A stretch of DNA of 64,000 nucleotides. It comes from Bartonella florencae (GTDB lineage: Bacteria > Pseudomonadota > Alphaproteobacteria > Rhizobiales > Rhizobiaceae). The position numbers were made by a program, and so were the translations under genes. The notes below the pieces were generated by a model that was not told the origin of the DNA, ran no database searches, and was given only the letters and a program-made list of their open reading frames with translations. Shown in pieces: positions 10,928-21,996 of the stretch. The stretch is from contig NZ_HE997451.1 in assembly GCF_000312525.1 (NCBI RefSeq), positions 328,898 to 392,897 of the forward strand, read 5' to 3'. The stretch's first letter is position 1. Every line of letters begins with the position of its first letter.

Positions 10928-12130
10928 ATGGATATAAGCACTATCAACTTCAATTATCAATCTAGAGCGGTCTATAGCACCAACCCGCAAACAAGTCGTG
11001 GTAGATTATTCCATGAAACGACCAATACCTTGCGATCACCTTTTCAAAGAGATAGAGATCGTATCATTCATTCTAATGCATTTCGACGCCTTAAACACAA
11101 AACGCAAGTGTTTATTGCCGATGAAAGCGATCATTATCGTACAAGGCTGACGCATTCAATAGAAGTTTCTCAAATTGCCCGAACATTAGCCCGTGCACTC
11201 TTTATTGACGAAGATCTTGCCGAAGCCATTGCCCTTGTTCACGACTTTGGACATACACCTTTCGGCCATGCAGGTGAAGATGCTCTCGATGAAGCAATGG
11301 CACCTTATGGCGGCTTTGACCATAATGCACAAGCACTACGCATTGTCACAAAATTAGAACAGCGCTATGCAAATTTTGATGGACTTAACCTCACATGGGA
11401 AACTCTCGAAGGGCTTGTGAAACATAATGGCCCCCTTTTAGGCCCTTATGCGAAGAACAAAGATGTTCCTATTGACATTCTCCAATACAATGCAAAACAG
11501 GATCTGAAACTAGACTGTTTTGCTGGGCTAGAAGCACAATGTGCTGCTATTGCTGATGATATTGCTTATAATGCGCATGATATCGATGATGGACTACGTT
11601 CGCAATTTTTAACACTCGATCAGTTCGAAGAAGTTTCACTGACAGCAGAAATATTAAAAGAGATAACAGACGAATATCCCCAACTTGATCAAGCACGGCG
11701 CGGTTACACACTCGTACGAAGACAAATAACACGCATGGTTGAAGATGTTATCAAACAATCACAAAAAAACTTAGGACGAATCAAACCAACAAGTATCAAT
11801 GATATTTATCAAGCAAAACAAACTATTGTGACCTTTTCACCCACAATGACAGTTTACGAAAAAGAACTAAAAGACTTTCTGTTTAAAAATCTTTATTATC
11901 ATGATCAAGTACTGAACCGTCGCAATACAGCAAAATGCATTGTACAAAAATTATTCGACTGTTATTATAAAAAACCGGATACAATGCCTGAAAGTTGGTG
12001 CAAAAAAGCAGCACACTTAAAAGATCATGCATTAGCACGTCTTATTGCTGACTTTCTCTCAGGTATGACCGATCACTACGCTCTGCGTGAATATCACCGT
12101 TTATTTGACCACACAATTAATTTCATTTAA
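10928..12130 (+). CDS. dgt: Deoxyguanosinetriphosphate triphosphohydrolase-like protein
   Basis: HD-domain dNTP triphosphohydrolase, expected to cleave dNTPs to nucleoside and tripolyphosphate and so keep pool sizes down. The metal-binding residues are visible: [14 protein letters not shown] (first His) near residue 75 and [18 protein letters not shown] (HD motif) near 100, with a further Asp in [12 protein letters not shown] around residue 208. 400 residues, typical of the alphaproteobacterial type 2 subfamily. argS follows after 31 bases, so the two are likely co-transcribed. Confidence 0.93.
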   Translation: MDISTINFNYQSRAVYSTNPQTSRGRLFHETTNTLRSPFQRDRDRIIHSNAFRRLKHKTQVFIADESDHYRTRLTHSIEVSQIARTLARALFIDEDLAEAIALVHDFGHTPFGHAGEDALDEAMAPYGGFDHNAQALRIVTKLEQRYANFDGLNLTWETLEGLVKHNGPLLGPYAKNKDVPIDILQYNAKQDLKLDCFAGLEAQCAAIADDIAYNAHDIDDGLRSQFLTLDQFEEVSLTAEILKEITDEYPQLDQARRGYTLVRRQITRMVEDVIKQSQKNLGRIKPTSINDIYQAKQTIVTFSPTMTVYEKELKDFLFKNLYYHDQVLNRRNTAKCIVQKLFDCYYKKPDTMPESWCKKAAHLKDHALARLIADFLSGMTDHYALREYHRLFDHTINFI

Positions 12131-12161
12131 TTGCTTTTGAATACCATGATGGAAATTAAAT

Positions 12162-13919
12162 ATGAATGTCTTTAAAAATTTCGAGAAAAAAATTAAAAAA
12201 ATACTCGAATCAGCTGATATAAAAGGAAAAAATGGAGGAGATTTAGATTTATCAAAAGTCACTGTTGACCCTCCACGCGATTCTTCTCATGGGCATTTAT
12301 CAAGCAATGCTGCTATGGTTCTTGCAAAGTCTATTGGATTAAATCCCCGTACACTTGCAGAAAAAATCATAAGTCTCCTCCAAAATGATCCCTCTATTGA
12401 GAATATTGATGTTGCCGGTCCTGGTTTTATTAATATAAGACTTACCAAACTATTTTGGCAAGATGTTATAAAATCGATGCTTGAATTAGGCCTCTCCTAC
12501 GGTCGTATTTCCATAGGACAGGGAAAACGTATCAATGTTGAATATGTATCAGCAAATCCGACAGGCCCAATGCATGTTGGTCATTGCCGAGGTGCTGTTG
12601 TTGGAGATGTTCTCTCCAATTTGCTGCAATTTGCCGGCTATAACATTACAAAAGAATATTACATCAATGATGCTGGTCAACAAATCGAAACACTCGCCCA
12701 CTCTGTGCTCCTGCGCTATCGCGAAGCTCTTGGAGAAAAGATTGATGAAATTCCAGAAGGTCTCTATCCTGGTGAATATTTGATACCATTGGGAAAGGCA
12801 CTTTCCCAAAAGTTTGGTGATAAACTCCTCACTATGGATAAAGAGGAAGCTTTATCTATCGTAAAGGAACGTGCAATTCATGCAATGATGTTAATGATTC
12901 GCGAAGATTTAGCTGCTCTTAATATATATCATGATATCTTTTTCTCAGAACGAATGCTTTATGCAGATAATGCACGTGCTATTCGTAATACCATTAATGA
13001 GCTTACTTTAAATGGTTATGTTTACAAAGGAAAACTCCCACCACCAAAAGGACAAAATGGAGAAGATTGGGAGCCAAGTGAGCAAACCTTATTCCGTTCA
13101 ACGAATGTTGGAGATGATCAAGACCGTGTCTTAATTAAGTCTGATGGTTCTTACACTTATTTTGCGGCCGATGTTGCTTATTTTCATGACAAATTCAATC
13201 GTAATTTTGATGAAATGATTTACATTTTAGGGGCAGATCACGCTGGTTATGTAAAGCGGCTAGAAGCAATGGCAAAAGCGATTTCTGCTGATAAAGCTAA
13301 ATTGAGTGTTTTCTTATGCCAATTGGTAAAACTCTTTCGCAACGGTCAACCTGTACGTATGTCAAAAAGAGCAGGGTCATTTGTCACTTTGCGTGACGTC
13401 GTAGAAGAAGTCGGTCGTGATCCCGTGCGTTTTATGATGCTCTATCGTAAATGTGAAGCCCCCCTTGACTTTGATTTTGCAAAAGTAACAGAACAATCAA
13501 AAGATAATCCTATTTTTTATGTACAATATGCAAGTGCACGTTGTCACTCAGTCTTTCGTCAAGCACAAGAGACGCTCCATATCGAAAATCTTTCACATGA
13601 TACTATGATCACGCATCTCAACCGATTAACAGACGATCATGAAATATTCTTAATACGCAAACTTTCTGAATATCCACGTATCATTGAACAAGCAGTTATT
13701 CATAAAGAACCACATCGATTAGCATTTTATCTCTATGACCTTGCTTCTAGTTTTCATTCCCACTGGAACAAAGGCAGTGATAATCTCAATTTACGTTTTA
13801 TTCAGCCTAATGATAAAGAACTATCACTTGCCAGACTGGGATTAATACAGGCTTTCATGAATGTTTTAACATCAGGACTTACAATTGTAGGAGTAGAAGC
13901 ACCAATAGAAATGCGTTGA
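12162..13919 (+). CDS. argS: Arginyl-tRNA synthetase
   Basis: Class I aminoacyl-tRNA synthetase that charges tRNA-Arg. The N-terminal Arg-specific domain is followed by the HIGH-type signature in [16 protein letters not shown] (about residues 128-143) and a KMSKS equivalent, [15 protein letters not shown], near residue 403. The C-terminal DALR anticodon-binding domain ends the protein. 585 residues, full length. It follows dgt closely and precedes the SPOR-domain gene, the order I recall in rhizobia. Confidence 0.97.
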   Translation: MNVFKNFEKKIKKILESADIKGKNGGDLDLSKVTVDPPRDSSHGHLSSNAAMVLAKSIGLNPRTLAEKIISLLQNDPSIENIDVAGPGFINIRLTKLFWQDVIKSMLELGLSYGRISIGQGKRINVEYVSANPTGPMHVGHCRGAVVGDVLSNLLQFAGYNITKEYYINDAGQQIETLAHSVLLRYREALGEKIDEIPEGLYPGEYLIPLGKALSQKFGDKLLTMDKEEALSIVKERAIHAMMLMIREDLAALNIYHDIFFSERMLYADNARAIRNTINELTLNGYVYKGKLPPPKGQNGEDWEPSEQTLFRSTNVGDDQDRVLIKSDGSYTYFAADVAYFHDKFNRNFDEMIYILGADHAGYVKRLEAMAKAISADKAKLSVFLCQLVKLFRNGQPVRMSKRAGSFVTLRDVVEEVGRDPVRFMMLYRKCEAPLDFDFAKVTEQSKDNPIFYVQYASARCHSVFRQAQETLHIENLSHDTMITHLNRLTDDHEIFLIRKLSEYPRIIEQAVIHKEPHRLAFYLYDLASSFHSHWNKGSDNLNLRFIQPNDKELSLARLGLIQAFMNVLTSGLTIVGVEAPIEMR

Positions 13920-14069
13920 AAAAATTCTATAAATACATAAAATAGATACTTTATTGATAAACTTTTTCGTATATCTGTGTCATAGGAGGTGGAAATTTAT
14001 AATTTAGTATAACAAAATCAAAATTAACCATTTATTGCATGTAGATGCAGTTATCATGTGAGAAAAGCT

Positions 14070-16556
14070 ATGAGCGATAACGATCGCAAAAATCCGCACG
14101 AAATAAAACAAGATCATGAACATCATGATCCTTTAGAGAGACTTACGCGAATTTTTAACCCAAAAAAACAAAGCAACAATCAAAATGATCAATCTCCAAC
14201 GCAGGCTGATCAAGTGACATCCCATCCTTCTAAAGCTTCATCTCCTAAACTTTCGTCCTATGATGATTTTGATTTGTCCTTCCTAGAAGCGCAACTTGAA
14301 AATGATTTAACGAATAATTTGCCCCTTGATGATAAAATCTTAGATACTATACCAACTTCTTCTTTTAACAATTTAGAAAGAAAGCGTTCTTTACCTGAAG
14401 GGGAAAATTCTTCACCTATGACTCATGATGAAGAGAAAATTTTAGACGCACTTTCTCCCTTACCTATCCCCAAAAATCAATCACAACAAAATAGCACAAC
14501 ATCACACTATACTGATCCTTTCTTTGAAAACAGTGATTTTAGTATACAACAAGAAAATTTCTTTTTTGATGAAGCTGATAAAAACGCTAAGAAGACAGTA
14601 TCGACAGAACCCACAGAACAAGCTAACCATTTTTCACCAACAATTTCTCAACAGGAAAATACTGCACATATACAACAAAATTATGATGATCATCAAAGCT
14701 CCTACGACACTTATGTAAATCATCCCTATCAAGTTTCAGTTGATCAAGAAAATCAGGTTAATGAGTATCATACGGATTCCTCCCTTGCCTCTACAGAGAG
14801 GTTTTTCTCTTCTTCTGAGTTCATTTCAGAAAAAGAAGATACTGGGAGAAATAAAATAACAAAAGATTTCCCATCAGCTTTGGATTCAACACAAAGAGGT
14901 AAACAATCTGATTTAAAAGGCTTTCCACAAGAACGCCATAGAAGCAATTATCCCCAGTTTTATGAGGAAGAATCTTTACAACAAGAAACTTATGATGAAA
15001 AAAACCAGAGATATTATGATATTCAAGACCCGTACATCAATAGTGCAGAGAATATCTCTGAGCGAAGCAATAAAAAAGAAGTGCCCTATAATCAAAATAA
15101 TTTGAATGATATGGACGCCTCACCAGAAACTCTCAACACAAAACAAACGGATAGTTTTTTTGCTTATAACTATACACATCAAAGCACTCCTCCTCCAAAT
15201 GTCGATACTTATAAGTTTGCAGAGGAGATCGTAGAAAAAACCGGACCAATTATGGTCCCTGAAGTTCCCTATGGAGCTCCAGAATATGATGTACCAACCG
15301 ATGGTTTGAAAGAAGAATTTGCTGATATACTCAATGTTGGACATATTCCAGAAGAACGTTTTTCGCAGCAACAGCGAGAAAATGAAATCTTCAATGAAAT
15401 TTTTCATCAAACCACGCACAATCCAAGAAATGATGTATATACAAATTCGCAAACTCAAAATGCCAACTATTTTCCCACAGACAATATGGATTATAATTCC
15501 TCTTCTTTGACTGAGAATCCATCACATAGAAGCATAGATGAAATCCCCACGCATGCATCAACCACTTCTCATTCGAAAAATTTTATGATTGGTAAAACTC
15601 TTACCAGAAGTGCTGTTATTCTCATCTTAATAGCGGTTGGTTTTGTTGGTTATTCTTATTTTTTTACACCATCACAAAAAAATGAAGCGGTCCCCATTAT
15701 TCATGCTGACAATACGCCTTTTAAATTTAAACAAGAAACAACTGAAACAAAAAATGATGTTGCACATAATTTAGATATTTATAAACAAGAAACTGGGCAA
15801 AATGAAAAACAAGACAATACACAGCAGTTTCTTATTGATAACTCTGAACAGCCTGAAAAATTATCGGAAGTAAATCAACAAGAATCTATAAGTTCTTCAT
15901 CTCATTCTCTTGATGAATCTGAGGTTGAAGATGCTGTCACTGGGGCCATCAATCATACCATTCCAACGCGAGAAGTACAAACTGTTATTGTTAACCAAGA
16001 TGGTACAATTCTATTAGAACCAAAGCATCAGACAGAAAGAAAAAACGCTGATGAAGCAAAAGAGGCAAGTGATCAAACAGCTGTGGAGCAATTTGAAAAT
16101 TCTTCTCCTGTTACTTCACATGAATCCGATAACACGGAAACCGAAAATGACCTCACGAATGATATTGATAAAATAATAGCGGAAAATGCTTCTAATTCTC
16201 ATATGGAAGAAAAAGTTATACCGATTCCTTCACATACAGAGAGAAATTCAGAACAACAGATACATGCTACGTCTCGCCCAACCCTACCAAATCAAATAGT
16301 GGCATCAAATTCAGAAGCTTATTACGTGCAACTTGCATCCCAGCCAACTCATGCGCTGGCTAGGGATTCTTTAAAGAAAATGCAATTGAGATTTGCAGCT
16401 CTTATCGGTGCTCGTCCTTTAAATATTCAGTCTGCTCTCATACCAGGAAAAGGAACCTATTATCGTGTTCGTATTCAAACGCAAAATCGAAATGATGCTA
16501 TAAACCTTTGTGAAAGCATTAAAAATTCTGGAGGAAGTTGCTTCATCACACGCTAA
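14070..16556 (+). CDS. SPOR-domain membrane protein, probable septal peptidoglycan binder
   Basis: 828 residues. A long, polar, Gln/Asn/Ser/Glu-rich and probably disordered cytoplasmic segment covers residues 1-510. A single membrane helix follows (about 513-532, SAVILILIAVGFVGYSYFF), then a periplasmic linker and a C-terminal SPOR domain (about 748-828: YYVQLASQP, YYRVRIQ, ending GGSCFITR). SPOR domains bind denuded glycan strands at division sites, so a role in cell division is inferred. A GTG at 14058 is an alternative start; neither start has a strong ribosome binding site, and an AGGAGGTGG near 13985 has no start codon behind it. The downstream rhizobial genes I would expect (nagZ, scpA, scpB, tat) are not here. 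Confidence 0.85.
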   Translation: MSDNDRKNPHEIKQDHEHHDPLERLTRIFNPKKQSNNQNDQSPTQADQVTSHPSKASSPKLSSYDDFDLSFLEAQLENDLTNNLPLDDKILDTIPTSSFNNLERKRSLPEGENSSPMTHDEEKILDALSPLPIPKNQSQQNSTTSHYTDPFFENSDFSIQQENFFFDEADKNAKKTVSTEPTEQANHFSPTISQQENTAHIQQNYDDHQSSYDTYVNHPYQVSVDQENQVNEYHTDSSLASTERFFSSSEFISEKEDTGRNKITKDFPSALDSTQRGKQSDLKGFPQERHRSNYPQFYEEESLQQETYDEKNQRYYDIQDPYINSAENISERSNKKEVPYNQNNLNDMDASPETLNTKQTDSFFAYNYTHQSTPPPNVDTYKFAEEIVEKTGPIMVPEVPYGAPEYDVPTDGLKEEFADILNVGHIPEERFSQQQRENEIFNEIFHQTTHNPRNDVYTNSQTQNANYFPTDNMDYNSSSLTENPSHRSIDEIPTHASTTSHSKNFMIGKTLTRSAVILILIAVGFVGYSYFFTPSQKNEAVPIIHADNTPFKFKQETTETKNDVAHNLDIYKQETGQNEKQDNTQQFLIDNSEQPEKLSEVNQQESISSSSHSLDESEVEDAVTGAINHTIPTREVQTVIVNQDGTILLEPKHQTERKNADEAKEASDQTAVEQFENSSPVTSHESDNTETENDLTNDIDKIIAENASNSHMEEKVIPIPSHTERNSEQQIHATSRPTLPNQIVASNSEAYYVQLASQPTHALARDSLKKMQLRFAALIGARPLNIQSALIPGKGTYYRVRIQTQNRNDAINLCESIKNSGGSCFITR

Positions 16557-16564
16557 ATAAATAA

Positions 16565-16596
16565 GCAGCGGCTATTAAAACCACTGCCTTATTTAT
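16565..16596 (+). terminator. Weak hairpin after the SPOR gene
   Basis: GCAGCGG at 16565-16571 pairs imperfectly with CCACTGC at 16581-16587 (one mismatch), followed by a T-rich stretch. Position eight bases after the stop codon fits a rho-independent terminator. Confidence 0.45.
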
Positions 16597-16600
16597 TTTG

Positions 16601-16679
16601 ATGGATGTTAATTTATCAATTAACTTGAGAAGTTAGCATCCATTTTCTCAAATTTTTCTTTTCCATAGATTTGAGAAAA
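16601..16679. repeat. Two adjoining inverted repeats in a convergent spacer
   Basis: ATGGATGTTAA (16601-16611) pairs with TTAGCATCCAT (16633-16643, one G-U pair). TTTTCTCAAAT (16643-16653) pairs perfectly with ATTTGAGAAAA (16669-16679). They lie between two convergent genes and probably stop transcription from both sides. Confidence 0.6.
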
Positions 16680-16714
16680 CTTTAATTCTTCATCCAATGT
16701 TGAGTTGATTTTTC

Positions 16715-17017
16715 TCAAGGATTTTGTTCATGAGATAAAGGGGATCCTTGCTCTTTATAGCTATAAGGTACTGGAATTGTTGAATTTGGATCTGTTCTTG
16801 TACTTGGTATCGTTTGGCTTGATTCTGTTGTATTATAGTGAGAGAGATGTTCAGGAGATTTTGCAAAAAAAGATCCAAAAAAGCCAAAAATAAGCCAGAT
16901 AATAAAGAGTGCAAGAAGAATGGCAAGAATACCTCTAGCAATTGAATTACGCTGTTCACGCTCTTTCTTTTCTACAGCCATACGTTTCTCATATGTGTGG
17001 TAATTTCTATCAATCAT
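16715..17017 (-). CDS. Small single-pass membrane protein, function unknown
   Basis: 100 residues from the ATG at 17017, chosen because AAGGAG lies eight bases upstream. A charged N-terminus (RNYHTYEKRMAVEKKERE) is followed by one membrane helix (about residues 28-48, ILAILLALFIIWLIFGFFG) and a Ser/Thr/Pro-rich tail to the C-terminus. Hence most likely a type II-like anchor with either orientation possible. I do not recognise the family. It stands alone on the minus strand between the SPOR gene and ilvE. Confidence 0.65.
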   Translation of the reverse strand: MIDRNYHTYEKRMAVEKKEREQRNSIARGILAILLALFIIWLIFGFFGSFFAKSPEHLSHYNTTESSQTIPSTRTDPNSTIPVPYSYKEQGSPLSHEQNP

Positions 17018-17320
17018 AGTAAAAACTCCTTTTCTCAACTCCCCTGTCTTTAAGTTATAAGATATGCAATATATGAAATGATTCAGACAGTTATCTTAAA
17101 AAACGACAAATATATATAAAGGTTCCTGATTATTATAAAATTGGGAAAAAAATGCATGAACACAGTAACAAACATATCTCTCAAGAACCTTTTCTTCTAA
17201 TTCTCTAATAAGACATTGACACAAATGATTTGCTAAGAATAAAGTTGTGGTGAAAGTATCTCATTATTTTTTATAATAAAAAATACCTAGAAATAAAGCA
17301 TATCCTAAAAGGTTTTACTT
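17018..17320. other. Divergent promoter spacer before ilvE
   Basis: About 300 AT-rich bases between the small membrane protein gene and ilvE, which diverge here. No ORF or strong hairpin. Promoters for both genes are expected but I cannot assign them confidently. Confidence 0.45.
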
Positions 17321-18427
17321 ATGAAAGCTCCTACATCATTACTTCCATTAAAAATAGAACAACACCCCTCACCTCTATCAGATGAGAAACGTGAAGAAAT
17401 TCTAAAAAATCCTGGTTTTGGTCAATTTTTTACAGATCACATGTGTACTATCAGCTGGACTGAAGCCAAAGGTTGGCATAACGCTGTCATCTCTCAATAC
17501 AAACCTTTTGAAATTAGCCCTGCAAGTGCGGTTTTGCATTATGCGCAAGAGATTTTTGAAGGTCTAAAAGCGTATCGTACCAAAGATGGACGTATTTTGT
17601 TATTCCGCCCTGATGCCAACGCAGAGCGTTTTATAGCATCGGCAAAACGATTAGCCATGCCTGAATTGCCAAAGGACATTTTTTTAAATGCTGTTCATCA
17701 ATTAGTAAGAATTGATCAAAAATGGGTTTCTGGAAATCCTAATGCTAGCCTCTACCTACGCCCTTTCATGTTTGGTAATGAAAACTTTTTAGGAGTCAGA
17801 CCTTCTAAAGAATATATTTTCTGCATTATAGCATCTCCTGTTGAATCCTATTTCAAAGGAGAAGAAAAACCTGTTAATGTATGGCTTGAAACAGATTATA
17901 GCCGTGCTGGTCCTGGCGGCACAGGTGCTGCGAAATGTGGCGGTAACTATGCAGCAAGCTTACTTGTACAACAAATTGCAACCGAAAACAATTGTAGCCA
18001 AGTACTCTTCCTTGACATGGTTGAACATAAGTGGATTGAGGAGCTTGGTGGTATGAATGTTTGTTTTATTATGGAAAATAATACACTTGTAACACCTGCG
18101 CTTAATGGCACCATCCTTCCTGGAATAACACGCCATTCAATTTTACAGTTAGCTCAACAAATGGGATTAACGATAGAAGAGCGCCCTTATTCTTTTGAAT
18201 CACTCAAAGAAGATGCACGAAGTGGACATCTTAAAGAAGTCTTTGCTTGTGGTACAGCAGCCGTCATTACATCAATCGGGCGTTTTAAGTACAAAGGTGG
18301 TGAAGTCATTATCGGAAATGAAATGGTTGGTGAGGTGACCAAACAACTTCGCACCCAGCTTGTTGACCTTCAAAAAGGCAATAGAGAAGATAAAAATGGT
18401 TGGGTGCATTCTGTAGAGCTCTCATAA
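17321..18427 (+). CDS. ilvE: Branched-chain amino acid aminotransferase (type II)
   Basis: PLP-dependent fold type IV enzyme that interconverts Leu, Ile and Val with their 2-oxo acids. The catalytic lysine is in GGTGAAKCGGNYAAS near residue 208, and SPASAVLHYAQEIFEGLKAY near residue 66 marks the family. The 368-residue length and the EELGGMNVCFIM segment place it in the longer type II (BCAT1/2-like) group rather than the 300-residue E. coli type. A single gene, ended by a strong bidirectional terminator. Confidence 0.93.
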   Translation: MKAPTSLLPLKIEQHPSPLSDEKREEILKNPGFGQFFTDHMCTISWTEAKGWHNAVISQYKPFEISPASAVLHYAQEIFEGLKAYRTKDGRILLFRPDANAERFIASAKRLAMPELPKDIFLNAVHQLVRIDQKWVSGNPNASLYLRPFMFGNENFLGVRPSKEYIFCIIASPVESYFKGEEKPVNVWLETDYSRAGPGGTGAAKCGGNYAASLLVQQIATENNCSQVLFLDMVEHKWIEELGGMNVCFIMENNTLVTPALNGTILPGITRHSILQLAQQMGLTIEERPYSFESLKEDARSGHLKEVFACGTAAVITSIGRFKYKGGEVIIGNEMVGEVTKQLRTQLVDLQKGNREDKNGWVHSVELS

Positions 18428-18452
18428 AAAATATATTTTAAAAAAATCATTC

Positions 18453-18498
18453 ATGCTTCCATGAAGATATCTTTTAGAATTTTCATGGAAGCATTTTT
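18453..18498. terminator. Bidirectional terminator between ilvE and glpX
   Basis: A perfect 13-bp stem (ATGCTTCCATGAA at 18453-18465, complement at 18482-18494) is followed by TTTTT on the plus strand. The reverse side is also followed by a T-run after a few bases, so it can serve both convergent genes. Confidence 0.88.
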
Positions 18499-18541
18499 AC
18501 AAGTTGCTTTTTATTTTCTAAGAGCGGCAGGAAAAAATGCG

Positions 18542-19528
18542 TTAATCAAATTTTGAATAATCTCTATGCTGTGCTTTAATATTACGGATTGTACCTGTAT
18601 GTGAACGCATCACAAGCGTTTCTGTCTGAATACAACGGGAGGTAAACTTAACACCAGAAAGCATATTACCATCCGTTACACCTGTTGCAGAAAACAACAC
18701 ATCACCCTTTGCCATTTCTTCCATGGTATAAACTTTATTAGGATTATCAATGCCCATTTTGGCCGCACGTGCTATTTTTTCATCTGTATCAAGCTGCAAA
18801 CATCCTTGCATCTGCCCCCCAATACAGCGCAAAGCTGCAGCTGCTAACACGCCCTCTGGTGCTCCACCAATCCCCATATAGATATCAATGCCCGTTTCTT
18901 CTGGATCAGTTGTATCAATAACAGCCGCAACGTCTCCATCACCAATTAAACGAATTGATGCCCCCGTTGCTCGCACTTCCTCAATCAGTTTTGCATGGCG
19001 AGGACGATCCATCATACAAACCGTAATCTGATTAACAGCCACACCTTTAGCCTTTGCAAGGGCGTGAATATTGTCAGCAGGAGAAGCATCTATATCAACA
19101 ATCCCTTTTGGATAACCAGGACCAATAGCAATTTTTCTCATATAAACATCAGGAGCATACAGGAGGTTCCCCTTTTCAGCAATAGCAACGACAGCCAAGG
19201 AGTTAGGAAGATTTTTTGCACAAATTGTCGTTCCTTCAAGTGGATCCAGTGCAATATCAATTGCCAATCCATTTTGAAGACCTACTTTTTCTCCAATATA
19301 AAGCATAGGAGCTTCATCGCGTTCACCTTCGCCAATCACCACCGTACCATCAATAGGCAAGCGATTAAGTTCTTGACGCATTGCATCTACAGCAGCTTGA
19401 TCAGCAGCTTTTTCATCACCACGCCCACGCCAGTGTGCAGCTGCAACAGCAGCGCGTTCAGTCACGCGTACCAATTCGAGCGTTAAAATACGATCAAGTC
19501 GATGTAAAGTTTTCTGAGTTGCTAGCAT
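18542..19528 (-). CDS. glpX: Fructose-1,6-bisphosphatase class II
   Basis: Gluconeogenic phosphatase giving fructose-6-phosphate. Metal and substrate motifs of the GlpX family are present: IGEGERDEAPMLYIGE near residue 60 and IALDPLEGTTICAKN near residue 86, with GIGGAPEGVLAAAALRC further on. 328 residues from the ATG at 19528, chosen for the AGGA ribosome binding site upstream rather than the longer frame to 19558. It follows hom on the same strand (about 146 bases between); hom-glpX adjacency is common in rhizobia, and the pair may share a transcript. Confidence 0.95.
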   Translation of the reverse strand: MLATQKTLHRLDRILTLELVRVTERAAVAAAHWRGRGDEKAADQAAVDAMRQELNRLPIDGTVVIGEGERDEAPMLYIGEKVGLQNGLAIDIALDPLEGTTICAKNLPNSLAVVAIAEKGNLLYAPDVYMRKIAIGPGYPKGIVDIDASPADNIHALAKAKGVAVNQITVCMMDRPRHAKLIEEVRATGASIRLIGDGDVAAVIDTTDPEETGIDIYMGIGGAPEGVLAAAALRCIGGQMQGCLQLDTDEKIARAAKMGIDNPNKVYTMEEMAKGDVLFSATGVTDGNMLSGVKFTSRCIQTETLVMRSHTGTIRNIKAQHRDYSKFD

Positions 19529-19674
19529 ATAAAAAATCCTACTGAAAGAGCACAACAAAAAATATTAGCATCCATTGCACAATATTAAGAAGAAAGCTTT
19601 TGGCAAAGATGAGAACTTTCCACAAGAGAAAAAACATTCAAGTTTCTTTACCATTCCAAAATAAATTATCAATT

Positions 19675-20985
19675 CTATGCTATCGGTTCAATACGAATGA
19701 ATTGCGATTTGGCAACAAGATGACCATCTTTTTCAATTGCTTCAAGCGCTTGCCGTACATTCACTTCCGTTGTTTCATGGGTGATTAAAATGATTGTTTT
19801 CACAACCTGACTTTCTACAAAAGGCTTTTGTACAATCGACTCTAATGAAATATGATTATCAGCCATATGCCTTGCAACTGCTGCAAAAACACCAGCGCGA
19901 TCATGAACATTCAAACGAATAAAATAACCACCCGCATGGTGAGAAATACGTGCTCTTTTGTGAGGAGTAAGCTGCAATGCTGGATTTCTTAAAACAGGTG
20001 AATATTGAAAATGAGATCGTGCTTTTGCTATATCAGCCAAATCACCAATAACCGCCGATGCTGTTGCCTTTCCTCCAGCACCAGGACCAGAAAACAATAA
20101 TTCACCTAACAAATCACTTTGAATAGAAACGGCATTCGTTACACCGTGAATCTGTGCAATCATTGATGATGATGGTACCATTGTTGGGTGAACACGTTGT
20201 TCGATTCCAGTATCGGTTTTTAATGCAACGCCTAAAAGTTTAATCCGATAGCCCAACTCATCAGCCGCACGGATATCAATCTGTGAAATATTGCTAATTC
20301 CTTCCACATAAACATCTTCTAACGAAACAGCGGTTCCAAATGCCAAACTTGTTAATAAAGCTAATTTATGAGCGGTATCATTTCCCCCAATATCAAAAGT
20401 TGGATCAGCCTCAGCATAACCAAGCCTTTGTGCATCTGCTAAACAATCTTTAAATGAAAGGCCTTCCGTAAACATGCGTGTTAATATATAATTACAAGTC
20501 CCATTGAGAATCCCATAAATCCGCGATATTTGATTACCGGAGAGGGATTCTCTCATGGCTTTTATAATGGGAATTCCCCCTGCAATGGCTGCTTCAAAAT
20601 GAAGAAACACGCCTTTTTTTTCCGCATTTACAGCAAGTTCCACTCCATGCTGAGCGAGAAGAGCTTTATTGGCAGTCACCACATGATGTCCTACATCGAG
20701 CGCTTTTTTCACAGCTGCATATACGATGTCTAATTCGCCACCAATTAATTCAATAAAGACATCAATCTCATCAGAAGCTGCCATTTCCACAGGCGAATCA
20801 AACCATTTTACATCACTCAGATCAATTCCGCGGTTACGCCCTTTATCACGGGCACTCACAGCAACAATTTTGATTAATCGTCCACATTGACAAGCCAAAC
20901 TATCAGCTTTTTCACGTAAAATTCGAACAACTGAAGTACCAACCGTACCAAGACCTGCAATGCCAACTTTTAAAGCTTCTGCCAT
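19675..20985 (-). CDS. hom: Homoserine dehydrogenase
   Basis: NAD(P)-dependent reduction of aspartate semialdehyde to homoserine, the branch point toward threonine and methionine. The N-terminal Rossmann fold has GIAGLGTVGTSVVRIL (residues 8-23). The catalytic domain shows the family signature with GILNGTCNYILTRM and YAEADPTFDIGGNDTAHKL. A C-terminal ACT domain (from about residue 350, NVHDRAGVFAAVARHM) suggests feedback control by threonine. 436 residues, the monofunctional type without aspartokinase. Confidence 0.95.
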   Translation of the reverse strand: MAEALKVGIAGLGTVGTSVVRILREKADSLACQCGRLIKIVAVSARDKGRNRGIDLSDVKWFDSPVEMAASDEIDVFIELIGGELDIVYAAVKKALDVGHHVVTANKALLAQHGVELAVNAEKKGVFLHFEAAIAGGIPIIKAMRESLSGNQISRIYGILNGTCNYILTRMFTEGLSFKDCLADAQRLGYAEADPTFDIGGNDTAHKLALLTSLAFGTAVSLEDVYVEGISNISQIDIRAADELGYRIKLLGVALKTDTGIEQRVHPTMVPSSSMIAQIHGVTNAVSIQSDLLGELLFSGPGAGGKATASAVIGDLADIAKARSHFQYSPVLRNPALQLTPHKRARISHHAGGYFIRLNVHDRAGVFAAVARHMADNHISLESIVQKPFVESQVVKTIILITHETTEVNVRQALEAIEKDGHLVAKSQFIRIEPIA

Positions 20986-21996
20986 TATCTAACTACTTAT
21001 CCTTAAGTTTTCTTTGAAAAAGATTGAAATGATGTGCAAATTAATTCACAGGATACGCACAACTTAGCCAATTTAAAGAAGTCCCCCGCTCTATTCAACT
21101 CAATTTTCCCTCTCGTATAACAACAAGGGTTTATTATAAAGAAACACTATTTTCAAAAGCAATCGTAACACCAATTTTTATGAAAATAGAAATACTCCAT
21201 AATTTTAATAAAGTTTCATACGCTTAAAAAACTACAAATCACTTGCTTCCAATAAAAAAACCGTTTGCTATCCTAACATTGAAAAATATTTCATACATAA
21301 ACTCAATTATTACAAACACTCTTAATAGAATTCTAGAAATTTACAGATGCAGATTATCATCAAAAAATTATATAAACATAATAGCTTTATTTCTTAGCAA
21401 AAACAAAAGCTTTTTCATAAAAAAATTCAATAAACAAAGTATAAAAGCAACAAAAATTTCAAAGAACAACCAACAATCTGCTAAAAACTAGGATAAAGTG
21501 CATGCAAAATTACCAAATCCAACAACTATTGAATAAACAACATTCCTTCATATGATAAGTTAAAAGGATAGATATAATAAAATGTAATAGAATACAGTAC
21601 CACATATCTTGCTACCATTGTATAGCTTCCACTCTATTTAAAATATCTTTTCCTTAATCGCAAGGCCATAACACCTTATATGTATCTCTAAATGAAATCT
21701 TAAATTCAAAAAAAATCATATACTTGGCTTCTATATGGTGCAATCTTGAAAGATTTGTGATTTATAATGGCAGGCACCTAAATCAATTTTTTCCATATAT
21801 AGCAGCTTTTGAATAAAAATTATTTTGCTATATGAAAAAGTGAGCACTAAGCTTTCATTCTCTTCCCAGATCTCTTCATTCACTCATGTAGAGAGGAATA
21901 GAGAGAAAAACCGTTATTTATTTCCACTTTTCAAAGAGAAATACCTAAAAATAATTCAATAAAACATGTTTTTTTAAAAAAAATGACATAGAGGGC
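20986..21996. other. Gene-free AT-rich spacer before tRNA-Glu
   Basis: About one kilobase with no credible gene. An 82-codon frame at 21243-21491 is Lys/Asn/Ile-rich low-complexity translation of AT-rich DNA and lacks a ribosome binding site. Long decayed spacers of this kind are typical of Bartonella. Confidence 0.5.

Noticed and set aside
13983-13995. AGGAGGTGG looks like a ribosome binding site
   Set aside because: No start codon follows at a workable distance; the in-frame GTG within it meets a stop after a few codons.
21243-21491. 82-codon ORF in the spacer before tRNA-Glu
   Set aside because: Composition is Lys/Asn/Ile/Ser-rich low complexity, as expected from random translation of AT-rich DNA; no ribosome binding site.
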